From: Meghimatium bilineatum
Taxonomy: Eukaryota > Mollusca > Gastropoda > Stylommatophora > Philomycidae
NCBI GenBank assembly: GCA_034231615.1
Contig: CM067322.1
Location: 57,292,828-57,356,827, forward strand
Reading direction: 5' to 3'
Length of the DNA: 64,000 nucleotides
Below, piece after piece: positions 11,713-23,039 of the stretch (position 1 is the stretch's first letter; every line of letters begins with the position of its first letter). The notes beneath the pieces are model-generated. The model was not told where the DNA came from. It was given only the letters and a program-made list of their open reading frames with translations, and searched no databases. The position numbers were made by a program, and so were the translations under genes.

Positions 11713-12104
11713 TAATGTTTTGTTTCCTATTCCGAGACTAAAGGATATAGTTTTTTTCTCTACCAAAACTTTGATGAGGATTTTTCGTGTATACATTTCT
11801 TAAAATATACTTTTCTATGCTGCTTATTATTTATTATACGAGAACACACAAATTATAAGAATGATTCACTTTTAATGGTAAGATGTCAGCTCCCTAATGT
11901 CATATTAATCCACAGAAGCCTGTTAGAAGTCTATAGAAATACTATTTCTTTGATTATAGTACCGAACTGTATTAAAGAGAATGTGATCTCATTAATGTGG
12001 AATATTTTGTGATTCTTTTATAATGTACTGTACAAACATTGTTTGTTTATTAGTAAGGAGGATTACGTGGATGTTGTGTATATATATATATCTGAGTATG
12101 CTAG
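11713..12104. other. Unassigned spacer
   Basis: AT-rich; a short TA run near 12080; otherwise nothing seen. Confidence 0.55.
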
Positions 12105-12222
12105 TTGTCCCTGTTACGGCTTCCTGCTAGATTTCCAGCAGTACGTAGTTTAAAGAATGAAAATGCCTTGTGGTTTTATTTACGCCAATGGAGCGAGACA
12201 TCCATTTTCGGTGGGATATCCT
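12105..12222 (-). mobile_element. SINE-S2 fragment
   Basis: Contains CCTGCTAGATTTCCAGCAG, GGTTTTATTTACGCCAATGG and GCGAGACATCCATTTTCGG, aligned with other S2 copies. Confidence 0.7.
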
Positions 12223-12314
12223 ATTGATGACGTAGTCATCAGCCCAATTTTTTTTTTACTTATTGATTTTCTAGGCAATATAAATGTGTTATAAATCCGG
12301 AGGCACAATTATAT

Positions 12315-12390
12315 GTGGCGGCGTTTGAACCAGGTGCGGTGGTCGTCATAAACGTGCTCTATACCTCTCGTCCACAAAGCCGGACGTCGC
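12315..12390 (-). mobile_element. tRNA-like SINE head (S4 type)
   Basis: Minus strand carries GGTTCAAACGC (B-box-like, 12321-12331) and TGGACGAGAGG (A-box-like, 12364-12374) about 32 bases apart, the normal polymerase III spacing. It closely resembles the modules at 61480 and 61850. No full cloverleaf could be drawn, so it is not a functional tRNA gene. Confidence 0.55.
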
Positions 12391-12589
12391 TGCAGTAGAA
12401 TGTGTGAATTATTTGCCTATTTGAATGTTTTCACAATATAATTGTAGATTCTCTTATCTTTAACTAAATCATTTTATATGTAAAATGAAAATCATTATAT
12501 GCAACGTTTCTTTCAATGCTACATCGGGCCATTTCTGTCACACAGAAGGGAGTCATAGATAATACATAAACAAACAAGTGGTGAACTGG

Positions 12590-12933
12590 AGACCATGGAT
12601 ACGGTTCTACAGAAGAATGCTGAGAATCTCACTGACAGCTAGAAAAAAACAACAACAAAGAAACACTGAGGGAAATTGGTACTAAGGAAGTTACTTATGG
12701 ACATCACAGTCCATATTTATTGTGCACATTATAGGACGAGGAGGTTTTGAACATAATGTAACAAGCAAAGCTGAGGGAAAAGAGACAGGATGGCAAACAA
12801 AGAAGATATTGCATAGTTTGCACATCGTGGCATGCTAGAAAGGCATCGTTAGAGCTGATACAAAGTACTGCATATAGAAGGTTGTGGAGAACAGTGATCG
12901 CTTCCGCAACCTACCACTCCACATGATAATGAT
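12590..12933 (+). mobile_element. LINE-K C-terminal copy 1
   Basis: Reads FYRRMLRISLTARK at about 12610, then in shifting frames GFEHNVTSKAEGKETGWQTK, ILHSL and YRRLWRTVIASATYHST ending in TGA with an ATAATGAT tail. The same order (WFYRRML..., EKILDSL..., RELCRAMTAYAIRHGT) is seen at 47820-48290 on the other strand. A decayed LINE end. Confidence 0.75.
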
Positions 12934-12934
12934 A

Positions 12935-13400
12935 CCGATTTGTACATATGCATGTGAGAATTTGTTAGTCTCTACAGAAATGGAAATAAGGATACAGGCC
13001 GTAGAATACATGCGTCATAGACGAATTTTGCGCATCTCCTATAGAGAGCATGAGGCAAACGTAAGTAATAAAGTGGAGAGTTGTGCAGGTTCACAAGAAT
13101 CACTATTTTCAAATTTGAAACGACGAAAACCTGCATGGTTTGAACAAGTAAATTTAAGTAGGTAGCGAGAGGACAATTTAAAAATTCTTGAGACTAACGG
13201 GAATTGAACCAGTCCGTTCAACGGTTAGTCTCATGGTTTGAAGATGAATGCCGAAATGATTCCCTTTCAAAAACGATCTTACAGGATATAGTTAAGTTGG
13301 TAGAAGCAGAGGAAGCCAAAGAAAATTATGGGCAGCCAATATAAAATATTGGGCAAGTTGTTATAACATAACATAACAACATAACAACAACACAACAACA
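12935..13400 (+). mobile_element. LINE-I C-terminal copy 1
   Basis: The frame 12884-13165 reads YACENLLVSTEMEIRIQAVE, then MRHRRILRISYREHEAN, KVESCAGSQESLFSNLKRRK and PAWFEQV: the YGCE-W..., RRLLRISYREH, ...KRRKLAWFGHV signature. It abuts the LINE-K end directly. The 3' part is decayed and ends in a CATAACAACATAACAACA run at about 13365-13400. A hairpin lies inside it (13190-13232). Confidence 0.75.
13190..13232. repeat. Imperfect hairpin
   Basis: GAGACTAACGGGAATTGAAC and GTTCAACGGTTAGTCTC are near-perfect inverted repeats around a 6-base loop (CAGTCC). Could be a small folded insertion in the LINE remnant. Confidence 0.7.
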
Positions 13401-14429
13401 TTGTGCAAGTCAAGACGTTTGACACTCTCTTTTGTATTGCTGAAGATAGAAATCGATGAAGGACTTTTGTATTGACTATTCCAACGTAATCCCCTACAAC
13501 ACTGTCCTTGTTAGGGTTATGGGCGAATGGATGCCTAAGCCCATGAGTGTTTGAGGAATTACTTACTCCGTAGGTAAAAAAAAATACACAAAGTAGGGAA
13601 TATGCCCGCAACTACCCCCTTTCATTTACAACTTTAACAATAGGTAATACGTTATGTTTCCTATTAAATTTATTTGTAAGATTTATTTGTTTCCTATTAT
13701 AGATCATACAAAAATCTAGCCAATAGCTTTTTGAAAAAAATTAAAATCCTCCTTCGTAGTAACGTCGTATCTAGGGCCCTGCGTATGCCCATACATCTGT
13801 TAACAAGTACCACTCAAACAGAAGCTAAAGAAGAACCACTCCAGATGTAAGCTAAACTCGCTCCACTCAGTATAAGCTAAACAAGTACCACTCGTTGTAA
13901 GTGAAAAGAATGTTCTGTTCAAGATATAAGCTTCCATACCAACTAAAACTCCTCATTAGCTAGATCCACATTCGTTCAACACTTCCAGATTCTCTCACGA
14001 AGTTTAACATGTCTTTACTTCCAAATGCCTGTTTAAAATTCTTCTCTATTCAATTGTTTTTAAGTTTTTGTGTTCGTCTCGTTATCTAATGTAACCTCCA
14101 GATTGTTTTTCATTTAACAGACAGCAATGCTGTAATAGTAATGTGTCAGTATTGTTCCAGTGTTTTTATAAGTTATATCGTGTTCAAGTTGTACGTTTAG
14201 ACAAAAATGGTTAATGTACCAAAAAACCACAAGAAGAAAAATGTGGCCATCGGAAACAATTCTGACATACAAGCTCCTCGATCCGCTCTCGGGTTGGTGA
14301 CTACAGAACAGTTCATTGATGAAATTCATATCAGCGTCTGACTTCGGTAGGAGAATGTTTATAAAGAAGACGAAGCTGTTGGCAGGAGAATGATTATAAA
14401 GAAGAAGAAGATGTATAGTTAAGAGTAAA
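13401..14429. other. Unassigned spacer
   Basis: No recognised gene or family. A short direct duplication with GGAGAATG and ATAAAGAAGA occurs near 14350-14410. Minus frames at 13279-13611 and 14114-14449 show no motif. Confidence 0.5.
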
Positions 14430-14655
14430 GGTAGGTTCCATGGCAGCAACCTTCCGTCGGAGATAAAGATAACTCGTCATGTACTAAGCCGCAACAACTA
14501 TTAGGTGGGGTGGCCAGTTCCCTTTCTTGGCCTTTACCTTCCATAACTCATGCGTAAGGTATTCATTTACAGCTCAGTCGACTGGAGGTTTGGTCGTGTC
14601 AAGCGAGAAATCATAACTTGAATTTTTTTTTTAAATCAGTGCACGACTAATTGTT
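14430..14655 (-). mobile_element. SINE-S3 copy 2
   Basis: Blocks CCATGGCAGCAACCT, GATAACTCGTCATGTACTAA, GGTGGGGTGGCCAGTTCCC, CATTTACAGCTCAGTCGACT and GAGAAATCATAACTTGAATT align with the S3 copy at 34745. The tRNA-like end is eroded beyond about 14640. Confidence 0.75.
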
Positions 14656-15348
14656 TTGCCTAACCATCAAGAATATTGTTTGAAAGCGGTGTAAATTTAA
14701 TGTTAGGGTTGCATATAGACCACAGGGTGTGTTCCCTTTTTTTTGTGTGGTCGCCTAGCAGGAGTCATTTTTTTAATTCCCTCTAAATTTCCTGAAAGTG
14801 TTTTCTGAGTTCAGACACAGAATTATAGATATACATGCCCTGCACGTCACAGAAAGAGGCGGCTCTTACTAAAATAGATGGGATATCTTGTTTTGAACCA
14901 TTTCTCATAGAAAGTACTTCTGTAGTTTTTACATTGATATCAGACAGCGTCACGTATCTTGGTATATCCGTCTGTCTGCGTGATTTTAATTGGCTAGCGA
15001 CACATAGCCTATGTTAAGAGACACATTATCAGCCGCATCGGCCCAAATTAATGATGCTGCGTAAGATCAGCAGGTAGGGCTATTCTAGAGACTATTCTAT
15101 TGTACATGAAATCTTGCCTATTTCTTAGAAACATCCTCCTCTTTCTTTGACACGTGTGTTAAGTACATGTGTATCTAGAAGTCTGTGGCACAGGATAGTG
15201 CATAGAGTACTTCTATATCAGCCTAACGTGTCAGTAAAATTTGTTTGTCGGATCGTATTTTGCCATGACAGTCTACAATATAAGACCTATTGGCTAATGG
15301 GAAATCAAGCCTTTTAGAGTTACTCATTTGACGTTTTCTTTGATTTTC
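14656..15348. other. Unassigned spacer
   Basis: No recognised feature apart from a T-rich run near 14740. Confidence 0.5.
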
Positions 15349-15385
15349 GTTGGCTGTCACAAAAAGTATAATCATAGTGACCAAT
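15349..15385. promoter_or_regulatory. Paired CCAAT module, copy 1
   Basis: GTTGGCTGTCAC at 15349 and GTGACCAAT ending 15385: inverted and direct CCAAT cores about 27 bases apart, matching three other copies. A TATA-like TCATATATTATAG follows at about 15440. Promoter function is inferred. Confidence 0.4.
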
Positions 15386-15673
15386 TAAGATCACGGGAAT
15401 AATCCAGTGAAAATTTTGATTTTCTACTGGGCAGTATGTCATATATTATAGACTTTTTTGAGTTTGCACACACTTTCTATACACGTACTGTTCAACTCGA
15501 CACAGCATTTTTGGGCTGTTTTAATTTTCTTGAAAATGTTTTAATATAGTAGGTTGTTTTTGTGCTAAAATTCAGAATTTTCAACCGTTACCATCGACGT
15601 TATAATATATGAATGCCAATCATCATTGGAAACATCCTTCTAACGTGACATTTGACTTTTTTCTGTGATTGTT

Positions 15674-15744
15674 ATTGGCTGTCTACACAAGGTATACACA
15701 GTGACCAATCATAACACTTGACGAACCAGCAGGACTATATAATT
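15674..15744 (+). promoter_or_regulatory. Paired CCAAT plus TATA module, copy 2
   Basis: ATTGGCTGTCTACACAAG (15674), GTGACCAATCA (CCAAT at 15705-15709) and TATATAATT at 15736. A start would fall near 15765 by normal spacing. No coding frame follows. The downstream GCAGGACTATATAATTG is shared with the copy at 59276-59385. Probably the promoter of a dispersed element. Confidence 0.45.
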
Positions 15745-15904
15745 GATGAAAGACACGGTTCAACTTATTGCAACTGATTTCGATTCCAGTGTGAGACAAG
15801 ATCTTGTTTTTGTGAGACATGTTCACTATTTTCAGCCGCAGTGACAGATATAGAACAATGTTCTAGTGTTGGTCTTATCTTATACACATTAAGACTGTAA
15901 GATC

Positions 15905-16083
15905 TTCTTCTTCATCTTCTTCAACGTCATTTTCAATCTCCCGCTGGGTCTCTCTTGTAGCAGGACCATGCTCCTACTAGATATCCAGCAGGATGTAGTC
16001 CAGAAACAGAAAATGGAAATGCGCTGTGTCGCCGTTTTATTTCTGCCAATGGCCCAACACATCAGTCTTCGGCAGAGAATGTA
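15905..16083 (-). mobile_element. SINE-S2, best copy with tail
   Basis: Runs from CTTCTTCTTCATCTTCTTC (the tail, AAGAAGATGAAGAAGAAG on the minus strand) through CTCCCGCTGGGTCTCTCTTG, GGATGTAGTCC, GCGCTGTGTCGCCGTTTTAT and CCAACACATCAGTCTTCGG. It shows that S2 shares its 3' tail with S1. Confidence 0.8.
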
Positions 16084-16689
16084 AGATCAATGTACTACTA
16101 CCATCAACCAATGTACTAGATCAATATGCTTTTACCGTCAATAAGTGTACTAGTACCGTAGCTATAATGTATTTAAGTTTAGAACAGCGTGAAGTACTTT
16201 TGATACATATTCTTAGTACCGAGAATTGAAGCACTTGCTTGCACTTTGACATATATTGTTATTTCAAATATATCCTATTTCTTCTTTTGTTTGCTGATTG
16301 CGTGTATTCGTAGCATTCTGAGTTTTGTGAAACGCATCTTGGACGGCCGCCGTCGTCTTGAGCTCCTTTGCTTGTCAGGACCGAATGTGGTCGTGCTCGA
16401 TTATAGGATAGTCTGGCCAGACTTAGTTTTCAGACGCTGGTGGCATATTTAAGCCTCATCTTCTTGACAAGGAGCTGGCCTCGATGGGGTATTAATTTCA
16501 TGCAAAAATTTGAACCTGCGCATTGCAGTGGCAATACTTTGGCTTCAATCCATCGAGTAAATGAGTTCAGTTCTCATTATAGTTATAATTTCTCATTAAA
16601 AAAAAAATTTAGTTAATAATGGGCAACGTATCGTTCTGAGTTCAAACCCAACTTCTTTCCAGTCTTCCTTAAGTAAAATATAACACCAC
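16084..16689. other. Spacer with a possible decayed tRNA-like segment
   Basis: Minus strand at about 16490-16560 contains GGATTGAAGCC and GCAGGTTCAAATT, which resemble B boxes, but no matching A box is clear. Otherwise no gene seen. Confidence 0.3.
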
Positions 16690-16966
16690 ATCGACCTTGT
16701 GTTGCAGGAGCTAAAGGGGAATAAATAATAACAACACTGTTATTTGCCATGCACGTCGTAAGAAGCTACTAAGGTCTTGTTGTTGTAGTTGGCTGTCCAA
16801 TCCCATAGAGTGTCAGTCACCCAGAAGCCTTGCTGAAACTGGATGTGTATTGTTGAAAAGCTCAGATATTGCAGTCAAGCTGTAAACTAGGATGTAACGT
16901 ATTCACTCTCCTAACTGCATCATACTAATATGCAGTGATTTATGAACGCAGAGCAAGAAGAAGAAC
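16690..16966 (+). mobile_element. SINE-S1 copy
   Basis: Plus-orientation copy: AGCTAAAGGGG, TGCCATGCACGTCGTAAGAA, CTACTAAGG, TTGGCTGTCCAATCCCATAG, GCTCAGATATTGCAG, CTGTAAAC and a final CAAGAAGAAGAAC tail. About 270 bases long; a full-length but diverged S1. Confidence 0.8.
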
Positions 16967-17042
16967 ATAAAATTCTTAACTAATAAACACGTAAATATGG
17001 TTAAAACAAGTCTCTCTTACACCCCCACATTCCTCCCTAAAA

Positions 17043-17880
17043 TCACCACATTCACCCTCAAGCGTAGTGTCACTCTTTTCTCTTCAAGAAAATCCCCCAA
17101 TCTTCTTTTTCATTGTAACACTTTTCTCTTCAAGAAACTCCCCCCAATCTTCTTTTTCATTGTAACACTTTTCTCTTCAAGAAACTCCCCCAATCTTCTT
17201 TTCATTGTAACACTTTTCTCTTCAAGAAACTCCCCCAATCTTCTTTTCATTGTAACACTTTTCTCTTCAAGAAAATCCCCCAATCTTCTTTTCATTGTAA
17301 CACTTTTCTCTTCAAGAAACTCCCCCAATCTTCTTTTCATTGTAACACTATTCTCTTCAAGAAACTCCCCCAATCTTCTTTTCATTGTAACACTTTTCTC
17401 TTCAAGAAACTCCCCCAATCTTCTTTTCATTGTAACACTTTTCTCTTCAAGAAACTCCCCCAATCTTCTTTTCATTGTAACACTTTTCTCTTCAAGAAAC
17501 TCCCCCAATCTTCTTTTCATTATAACACTTTTCTTTTCAAGAAACTCCCCCAGTAACACTTTTCTCTTCAAGAAACTCCCCCCAATCTTCTTTTTCATTG
17601 TAACACTTTTCTCTTCAAGAAACTCCCCCAATCTTCTTTTCATTGTAACACTTTTCTCTTCAAGAAACTCCCCCAATCTTCTTTTCATTGTAACACTTTT
17701 CTCTTCAAGAAACTCCCCCAATCTTCTTTTCATTGTAACACTTTTCTCTTCAAGAAACTCCCCCAATCTTCTTTTCATTATAACACTTTTCTTTTCAAGA
17801 AACTCCCCCAGTAACACTTTTCTCTTCAAGAAACTCCCCCAATCTTCTTTTTCATTGTATCACTTTTCGAAGAAACACCC
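17043..17880. repeat. 45-bp minisatellite, ~18 units
   Basis: Unit AATCTTCTTTTCATTGTAAC + ACTTTTCTCTTCAAGAAACT + CCCCC. A 258-base block is duplicated within it: the variant CATTATAACACTTTTCTTTT followed by a shortened unit occurs at 17518 and again at 17776. Because 45 is divisible by three, both strands stay open (295 residues plus, 239 minus); these are artefacts. Confidence 0.96.
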
Positions 17881-18394
17881 CTAATCTACTTATTCCTTTT
17901 ATAAAAGCCTATCTACGCCCCTGTTTCTACCAATAAAAGCATCTGATCTGACTACGTCAGTGTTGCTTCCCTTTCATGCATCACTGCCTTATCTTCTAGC
18001 GTGTTTAAAAAACATTTTTCTCGGGTTATTATTCATGTGCTCTTCTATGAGCTTGCATTTATCTCAATTTTCTCTTTTATAAAACGTGTAAAATCTCCTG
18101 TTTATGATTAGTTGATGTCATGTAACACGCAGCAAACACAAACGTTGTTGAAATTCAAGATGTTTGAGGGATTTGTAGTAAACATTCAGCTGTACAAGTG
18201 GGCCAGAATAACGTGGGCCAAATCCCCCCCCCCCATCACTGAAAATAATTTTGAAATGTGTGGACCACAGATCCCTCCAATACAATCATTTGAAGGCAGA
18301 TAACCACTTGAAGGTTAAACAACACTAACTATAATGATAAAGTTTAAAATGCCGTGCTGACTGATTAAAAAAATAGTCTGTGAACTCTCAAGAA
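17881..18394. other. Unassigned spacer
   Basis: No gene recognised. A run of C at about 18224-18234 and nearby GGGCC/GGACC motifs resemble hAT subterminal sequence but are not decisive. Confidence 0.4.
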
Positions 18395-18442
18395 ATGTAT
18401 CCTTATAGGGGGGCCACGGTCCAAAACAATTGAGAACCACTG
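18395..18442. mobile_element. hAT-like right terminus
   Basis: GGGGGGCCACGGTCCAAAAC then TTGAGAACCACTG. The terminal GAGAACCACTG with a subterminal GGCCACGGTCC is characteristic of hAT (Charlie-type) inverted repeats. The partner end was not found with confidence. Confidence 0.5.
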
Positions 18443-18970
18443 TTCTGTATTACTATATATTCGGGGCTACCATATGGTTGATTTCCGACAATGGCATGTT
18501 GTCATTCATGAGAAGATTCAAAAACGAAATCGAAGTGACCACTAATAGCCGACACATATGTTGAAGACCCAAAATCCATCCGAGGTTAAGACAAAACTCT
18601 GTGATCAGCTTGTAATAATATTTGACAATTCAGAAATAAATGACAGTAGACAGACAAAGCCATACACAACAATAATTGACGTATAACATTATAGCAAACA
18701 ATACACCGCAACACACACAATTTACACAATAAGAAATGTTCAAGAAGGCAAGTAGATACTATTGAAGGTGCTGGTGGTGTGGGTTCCCCTAAACAAGGCT
18801 TTCAATTTTGGGGTACTTTAAAAATATTTATTTTTGGAGGTGGATGTGTGGTGGAAACTATTAAGGGAGGGGTTACCCTGTTATTTAACATAAAGGGCGG
18901 GATAGGGGTTGAATCATATAAAATAAACCACCCCCCCTATATCTACGAACTTAAGGTTGATCGTCAGTTC
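18443..18970. other. Spacer with G-rich segment
   Basis: Between about 18770 and 18920 the plus strand is rich in GGGG runs; the rest is plain. No gene recognised. Confidence 0.45.
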
Positions 18971-19755
18971 AGCTACAGTACAGTTACATGAATACAGTAC
19001 AGTTACATGAATACAGTTACATGCCTACAGTACAGTTACATGAATACAGTACAGTTACATGAATACAGTACAGTTACATGAATACAGAACAGTTGCATGA
19101 ATACAGTACAGTTACATGAATACAGTACAGTTACATGAATACAGTACAGTTACATGAATACAGTACAGTTACATGAATACAGTACAGTTACATGAATACA
19201 GTACAGTTACATGAATACAGTACAGTTACATGAATACAGAACAGTTGCATGAATACAGTACAGTTACATGAATACAGTACAGTTACATGAATACAATACA
19301 GTTACATGAATACAGTACAGTTACATGAATATAGTACAGTTACATGAATATAGTACAGTTACATGAATACAGTACAGTTACATGAATACAGTACAGTTAC
19401 ATGAATACAGTACAGTTACATGAATACAGTACAGTTACATGAATACAGTACAGTTACATGAATACAGTACAGTTACATGAATACAGTACAGTTACATGAA
19501 TATAGTACAGTTACATGAATACAGTACAGTTACATGAATATAGTACAGTTACATGAATACAGTACAGTTACATGCCAACAATACAGTTACATGCATACAG
19601 TACAGTTACATGAATACAGTACAGTTACATGAATATAGTACAGCTACATGAATACAGTACAGTTACATGCCTACAGTACAGTTACATGCATACAGTACAG
19701 TTACATGAATACAGTACAGTTACATGAATACAGTACAGTTACATGAATACAGGTA
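18971..19755. repeat. 19-bp minisatellite, ~40 units
   Basis: Unit GTACAGTTACATGAATACA, highly uniform with scattered TAT, GCCTACA and AGAACAGTTGCATG variants. The AGAACAGTTGCATG variant recurs at about 19087 and 19237, suggesting block duplication. Confidence 0.97.
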
Positions 19756-20067
19756 CTAAGTGTATCTACAGAAATACTGGTTTAAAAATTTCTTTTATTT
19801 ATACTGAAAAATAACAGAAATAACCGTGTCTTCATCCCAGACAAGGGTGCCGTTTTTTTTCCAACTTCAAGCGATTGGTTCAGACAGCGACTTTTCCCGC
19901 GCTGAAGATGTTCAAAGACCGAGAAGATCGAGTGAAGGGACATCAATGTATTTGCATTCGACAATTGGTCTAATATCAGCGAAACTGCATACCAATAGGA
20001 ACAGAGAGCATTTTGTGAGAAGTTTGGCAGTTCACAAGACTTTCTTCCTGATACATCAGGAAGATTT

Positions 20068-20370
20068 CAAGCATGGTACATCCGACTTCAGGCCTGATAC
20101 ATTCAACTTTAGACCCGATAATCAGACTTTAGGTATGGTACATCCAACTTCAGACCTCATACATCTGAAAAAAACTATGTTACATCCGGCTTCAGGCCTA
20201 AAACATCCGACTTCAGCATGACGTTTGAGTAAATTTGACCTCTGGGATGGGACATCCAACTCTACCCTCCTCCACAACCTCCTTAATTACACCCTATGAC
20301 AATATATAATAGTTGACTGTGTTTCTATTCTTTGCTCCTCCCCCTCCGAGTCCAGACAACACATACCTCT
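20068..20370 (-). mobile_element. SINE-S1 copy with internal tandem expansion
   Basis: From about 20070 to 20220 the S1 segment ACATCCGACTTCAG recurs about six times in ~21-base units (with GGCCTGAT or variants between). Normal S1 order then resumes: CTGGGATGGGACATCCAACT, ACAACCTCCTTAATTACACC, TATTCTTTGCTCC. The 131-residue frame 19826-20221 is produced by this repeat and is not a gene. Confidence 0.75.
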
Positions 20371-20439
20371 TTCATTTGATAACGACTTGTTTGCAACAAC
20401 AGTAGCTGAATCATTTCCCTTTACTCAGTAATATATGTA

Positions 20440-20462
20440 CATATATATATATATATATATAC
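20440..20462. repeat. (TA)n microsatellite
   Basis: Short TA run within an AT-rich spacer. Confidence 0.85.
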
Positions 20463-21478
20463 TTTCCTTTTATGTTTAACTTTCAAATCACTTAAGTCGG
20501 AGTTAAACAATCTCATGACTCTAACAGAGGTCGCTTGGATCAAAAACCGTTTTCAGAAAACAAATCGATCTCTGTCCTATATTCGTTTATTTGATGCTCT
20601 AGAAGTGTCACGACAGTTATTCCCTCATTTGCTCTTTTCACGAGTTTCCAAGAGAGCAAATGAAAGAAAAACAGAATAAAAACTACTGATAGGGTCGTTT
20701 CTAATGGCAACCAAAAGTTTACGGAAAAGTCATGACTCCATTATTGCTACCAATAGATGTTATATTATCTTCTGCGGCCCTTAACCCACTCATTTGACCG
20801 AGATAGACCTGAAAGATTTCAGACAGCGTCTGCCGAGTGTTTCTGACTGCTAGTAATTTCCCCAAGTATCAGTCTAAATGCTGATGGGTCTCGTTCTCAA
20901 CAAGCTATGTCTTTCACATCGATTTCCCTGCTTGTTAATTATGTGCCGTGTGCATGGATTTCTGTTTGTATATATTTCTGTTATGTTTGTAGAAGCTTTT
21001 TCTATGTTTCTTTTAAATCTCTTTGTTTGTCATAGAATATATATATATATATTCCATATGACTTCATAGCGTAAATATGATTCTATAGATCTGTGTTTGT
21101 TTGTCTAGATCTATTCTATCGTGCGTATAAATCAGTGTTTGTATTTGTGTACATGTGTTACTGTTTGTACAGTTTGCTTATATTTGGTATCAAGGTCTTC
21201 ATACATTAATACATATATAGATAAATAAATACACACATACTTATACATATATATTTGTTAATTCACTAAAAGTAGAAAACTGTCCAGCTGGTGGCATTAC
21301 ACCCTACAACCACATAAAGTAAAATAGTTGTTTGGAACTTGTAAAAGTTCAGGAAAAACTTCCCATAAAAAATAATGCCAGAGAATCCCTCTAATCTGAC
21401 GCTGAAAATTAAATAAAACTCTGCTCCAGATATGTAGAACAATAGTCATATACTAGCACTGTCTTTTAGCTATAATAA
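20463..21478. other. Unassigned spacer
   Basis: AT-rich, TA runs near 21037-21050; no gene or repeat family recognised. Confidence 0.5.
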
Positions 21479-21567
21479 TACATAAAAAAATGCAGTAATA
21501 GTAATCAGAATACTAATAATAAATAATATTAATAGTAATAATAACACTACCAATAATAAATAATAGC

Positions 21568-21612
<45 letters not shown>

Positions 21613-22490
21613 TATAATAAATAGTAATAATAATAAATAATAGTAATAATAATAATAACAATACTAATAATAAATAATAATAATTGTAATAATAATAATA
21701 ATAATAAATAGCAATAATAATAACAACAGTAATAATACATAGTAGAAATAATAATACTAATAATAAATAATAATTAAATAATAGTAATAATAATAATTTT
21801 GTAATAATAATAATACTAGTAATAATAATAATAGTAACAATAATAATAATAATAATAATTTTGTTTTCTTAACTGTTTTTGTTGTCTTGATAAAGGTCCC
21901 GATTGGACCGACACGTTGACAATTGTATTTGTTCTTTGTTTTATTGTTATTTTCTATATTTTATTATTTTATATTAACAGTTTTCTTCAGTAACCTGTCT
22001 ACCTTATTTGTATTTACCTCAATTTGTCTGGTTACTGCGACACTTCCATTTTGTCGGACATCTCCGATATGTGTGTTATTTATAATAATAATAACAACAA
22101 TACTAATAGTAAATAATAGTAATAGAAGTAATAATAGGAGCAGGAATACTAATAATCAATAATAATAGTAATAATAATAATACTAATAGTAAACAATAGT
22201 AACAATAATTATAAATATAATAATAATAGAAAATAGTAATAATAATAACATTACTAATCATAAGTAATAGTAATAATAAAAACACCAATACTAATAAATA
22301 ATAGTAATAATTATAACAATACCAATAATAAATAATAGTAATAATAATAATAACTAGACTTATAATAAATAATAGTAACAATAATAATAATACTAATAAT
22401 AAATAATAAATAACAGTAATAATAATAACAATACTAATAATAAATAGTTATATTATTAATAGTAATAAATAATAGTAGCAATAACAATAA
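21479..22490. repeat. (AAT)n domain, two blocks
   Basis: About 1 kb of TAA/AAT triplets with AGT and CAA variants, split by a non-repetitive island at about 21860-22080 that carries the motif at 21886. Tyr/Leu-rich minus frames are artefacts. Confidence 0.95.
21886..21920 (+). other. Hammerhead-like dispersed motif, copy 1
   Basis: CTTGATAAAGGTCC - CGATT - GGACCGACACGTTG: a perfect 5-bp GGTCC/GGACC stem between a TTGATAA and a CGACACGTTG flank. Same architecture as 52506-52534. The downstream TTTGTTCTTTGTTTTATTG is also shared in style. Confidence 0.35.
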
Positions 22491-23039
22491 TAATCTGTCT
22501 TAGTGCGCATGTATAGTATATAACAAACTAATGTATGTATTTGTAACTATACTTTCATGTATGGGACCATCAATAGAAGTCCGTGCTTGTCCCCATAAGA
22601 CTGAAACACCGATATTCCCTTCACTTTAACATTTACTAATATATATTTTAGATAAAGTAATAAGATTTGTATTCGCAGAAATTCATAGATAAAACTCTTG
22701 GCAAATTTAGTTAATATCAGATCTGATTAAATGTATCTTCTCCACATCAAAGGTACCGTGTAATGAATCTCCCTATCGTCCGTCTCTTGCCATCTCCTAA
22801 TGTTCTCTTCTCAATTATATCGTTGCCTTGTTCATGATTTTAAGCATTTCCCTCTAGTTGGATTTTTGATATAAAATACTGCTAAAATTAAGTTCGTAAA
22901 TGTAGAGTTTATGTTATTTTTCAACGCTTGCAACAATTATTTTTTTCATTTTGAAGCTTTTTAGATATTCTTTGTATGTTTCTATGTCCATGGAAATATG
23001 TTACAATATTTATGTTGTGGTTTGTTGGTGATTCAGTGG
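22491..23039. other. Unassigned spacer
   Basis: AT-rich, nothing recognised. Confidence 0.5.

Noticed and set aside
16480..16600. Further tRNA-derived SINE on the minus strand
   Set aside because: Two B-box-like strings but no A box at proper distance; left as possible only.
16997..17884. Longest open frame in the window (295 residues)
   Set aside because: Entirely produced by the 45-bp minisatellite; the opposite strand is open too.
19826..20221. 131-residue plus frame
   Set aside because: Covers the expanded SINE-S1 block; composition reflects the 21-bp repeat.
21479..22490. Tyr/Leu-rich membrane protein frames
   Set aside because: Translations of (AAT)n.
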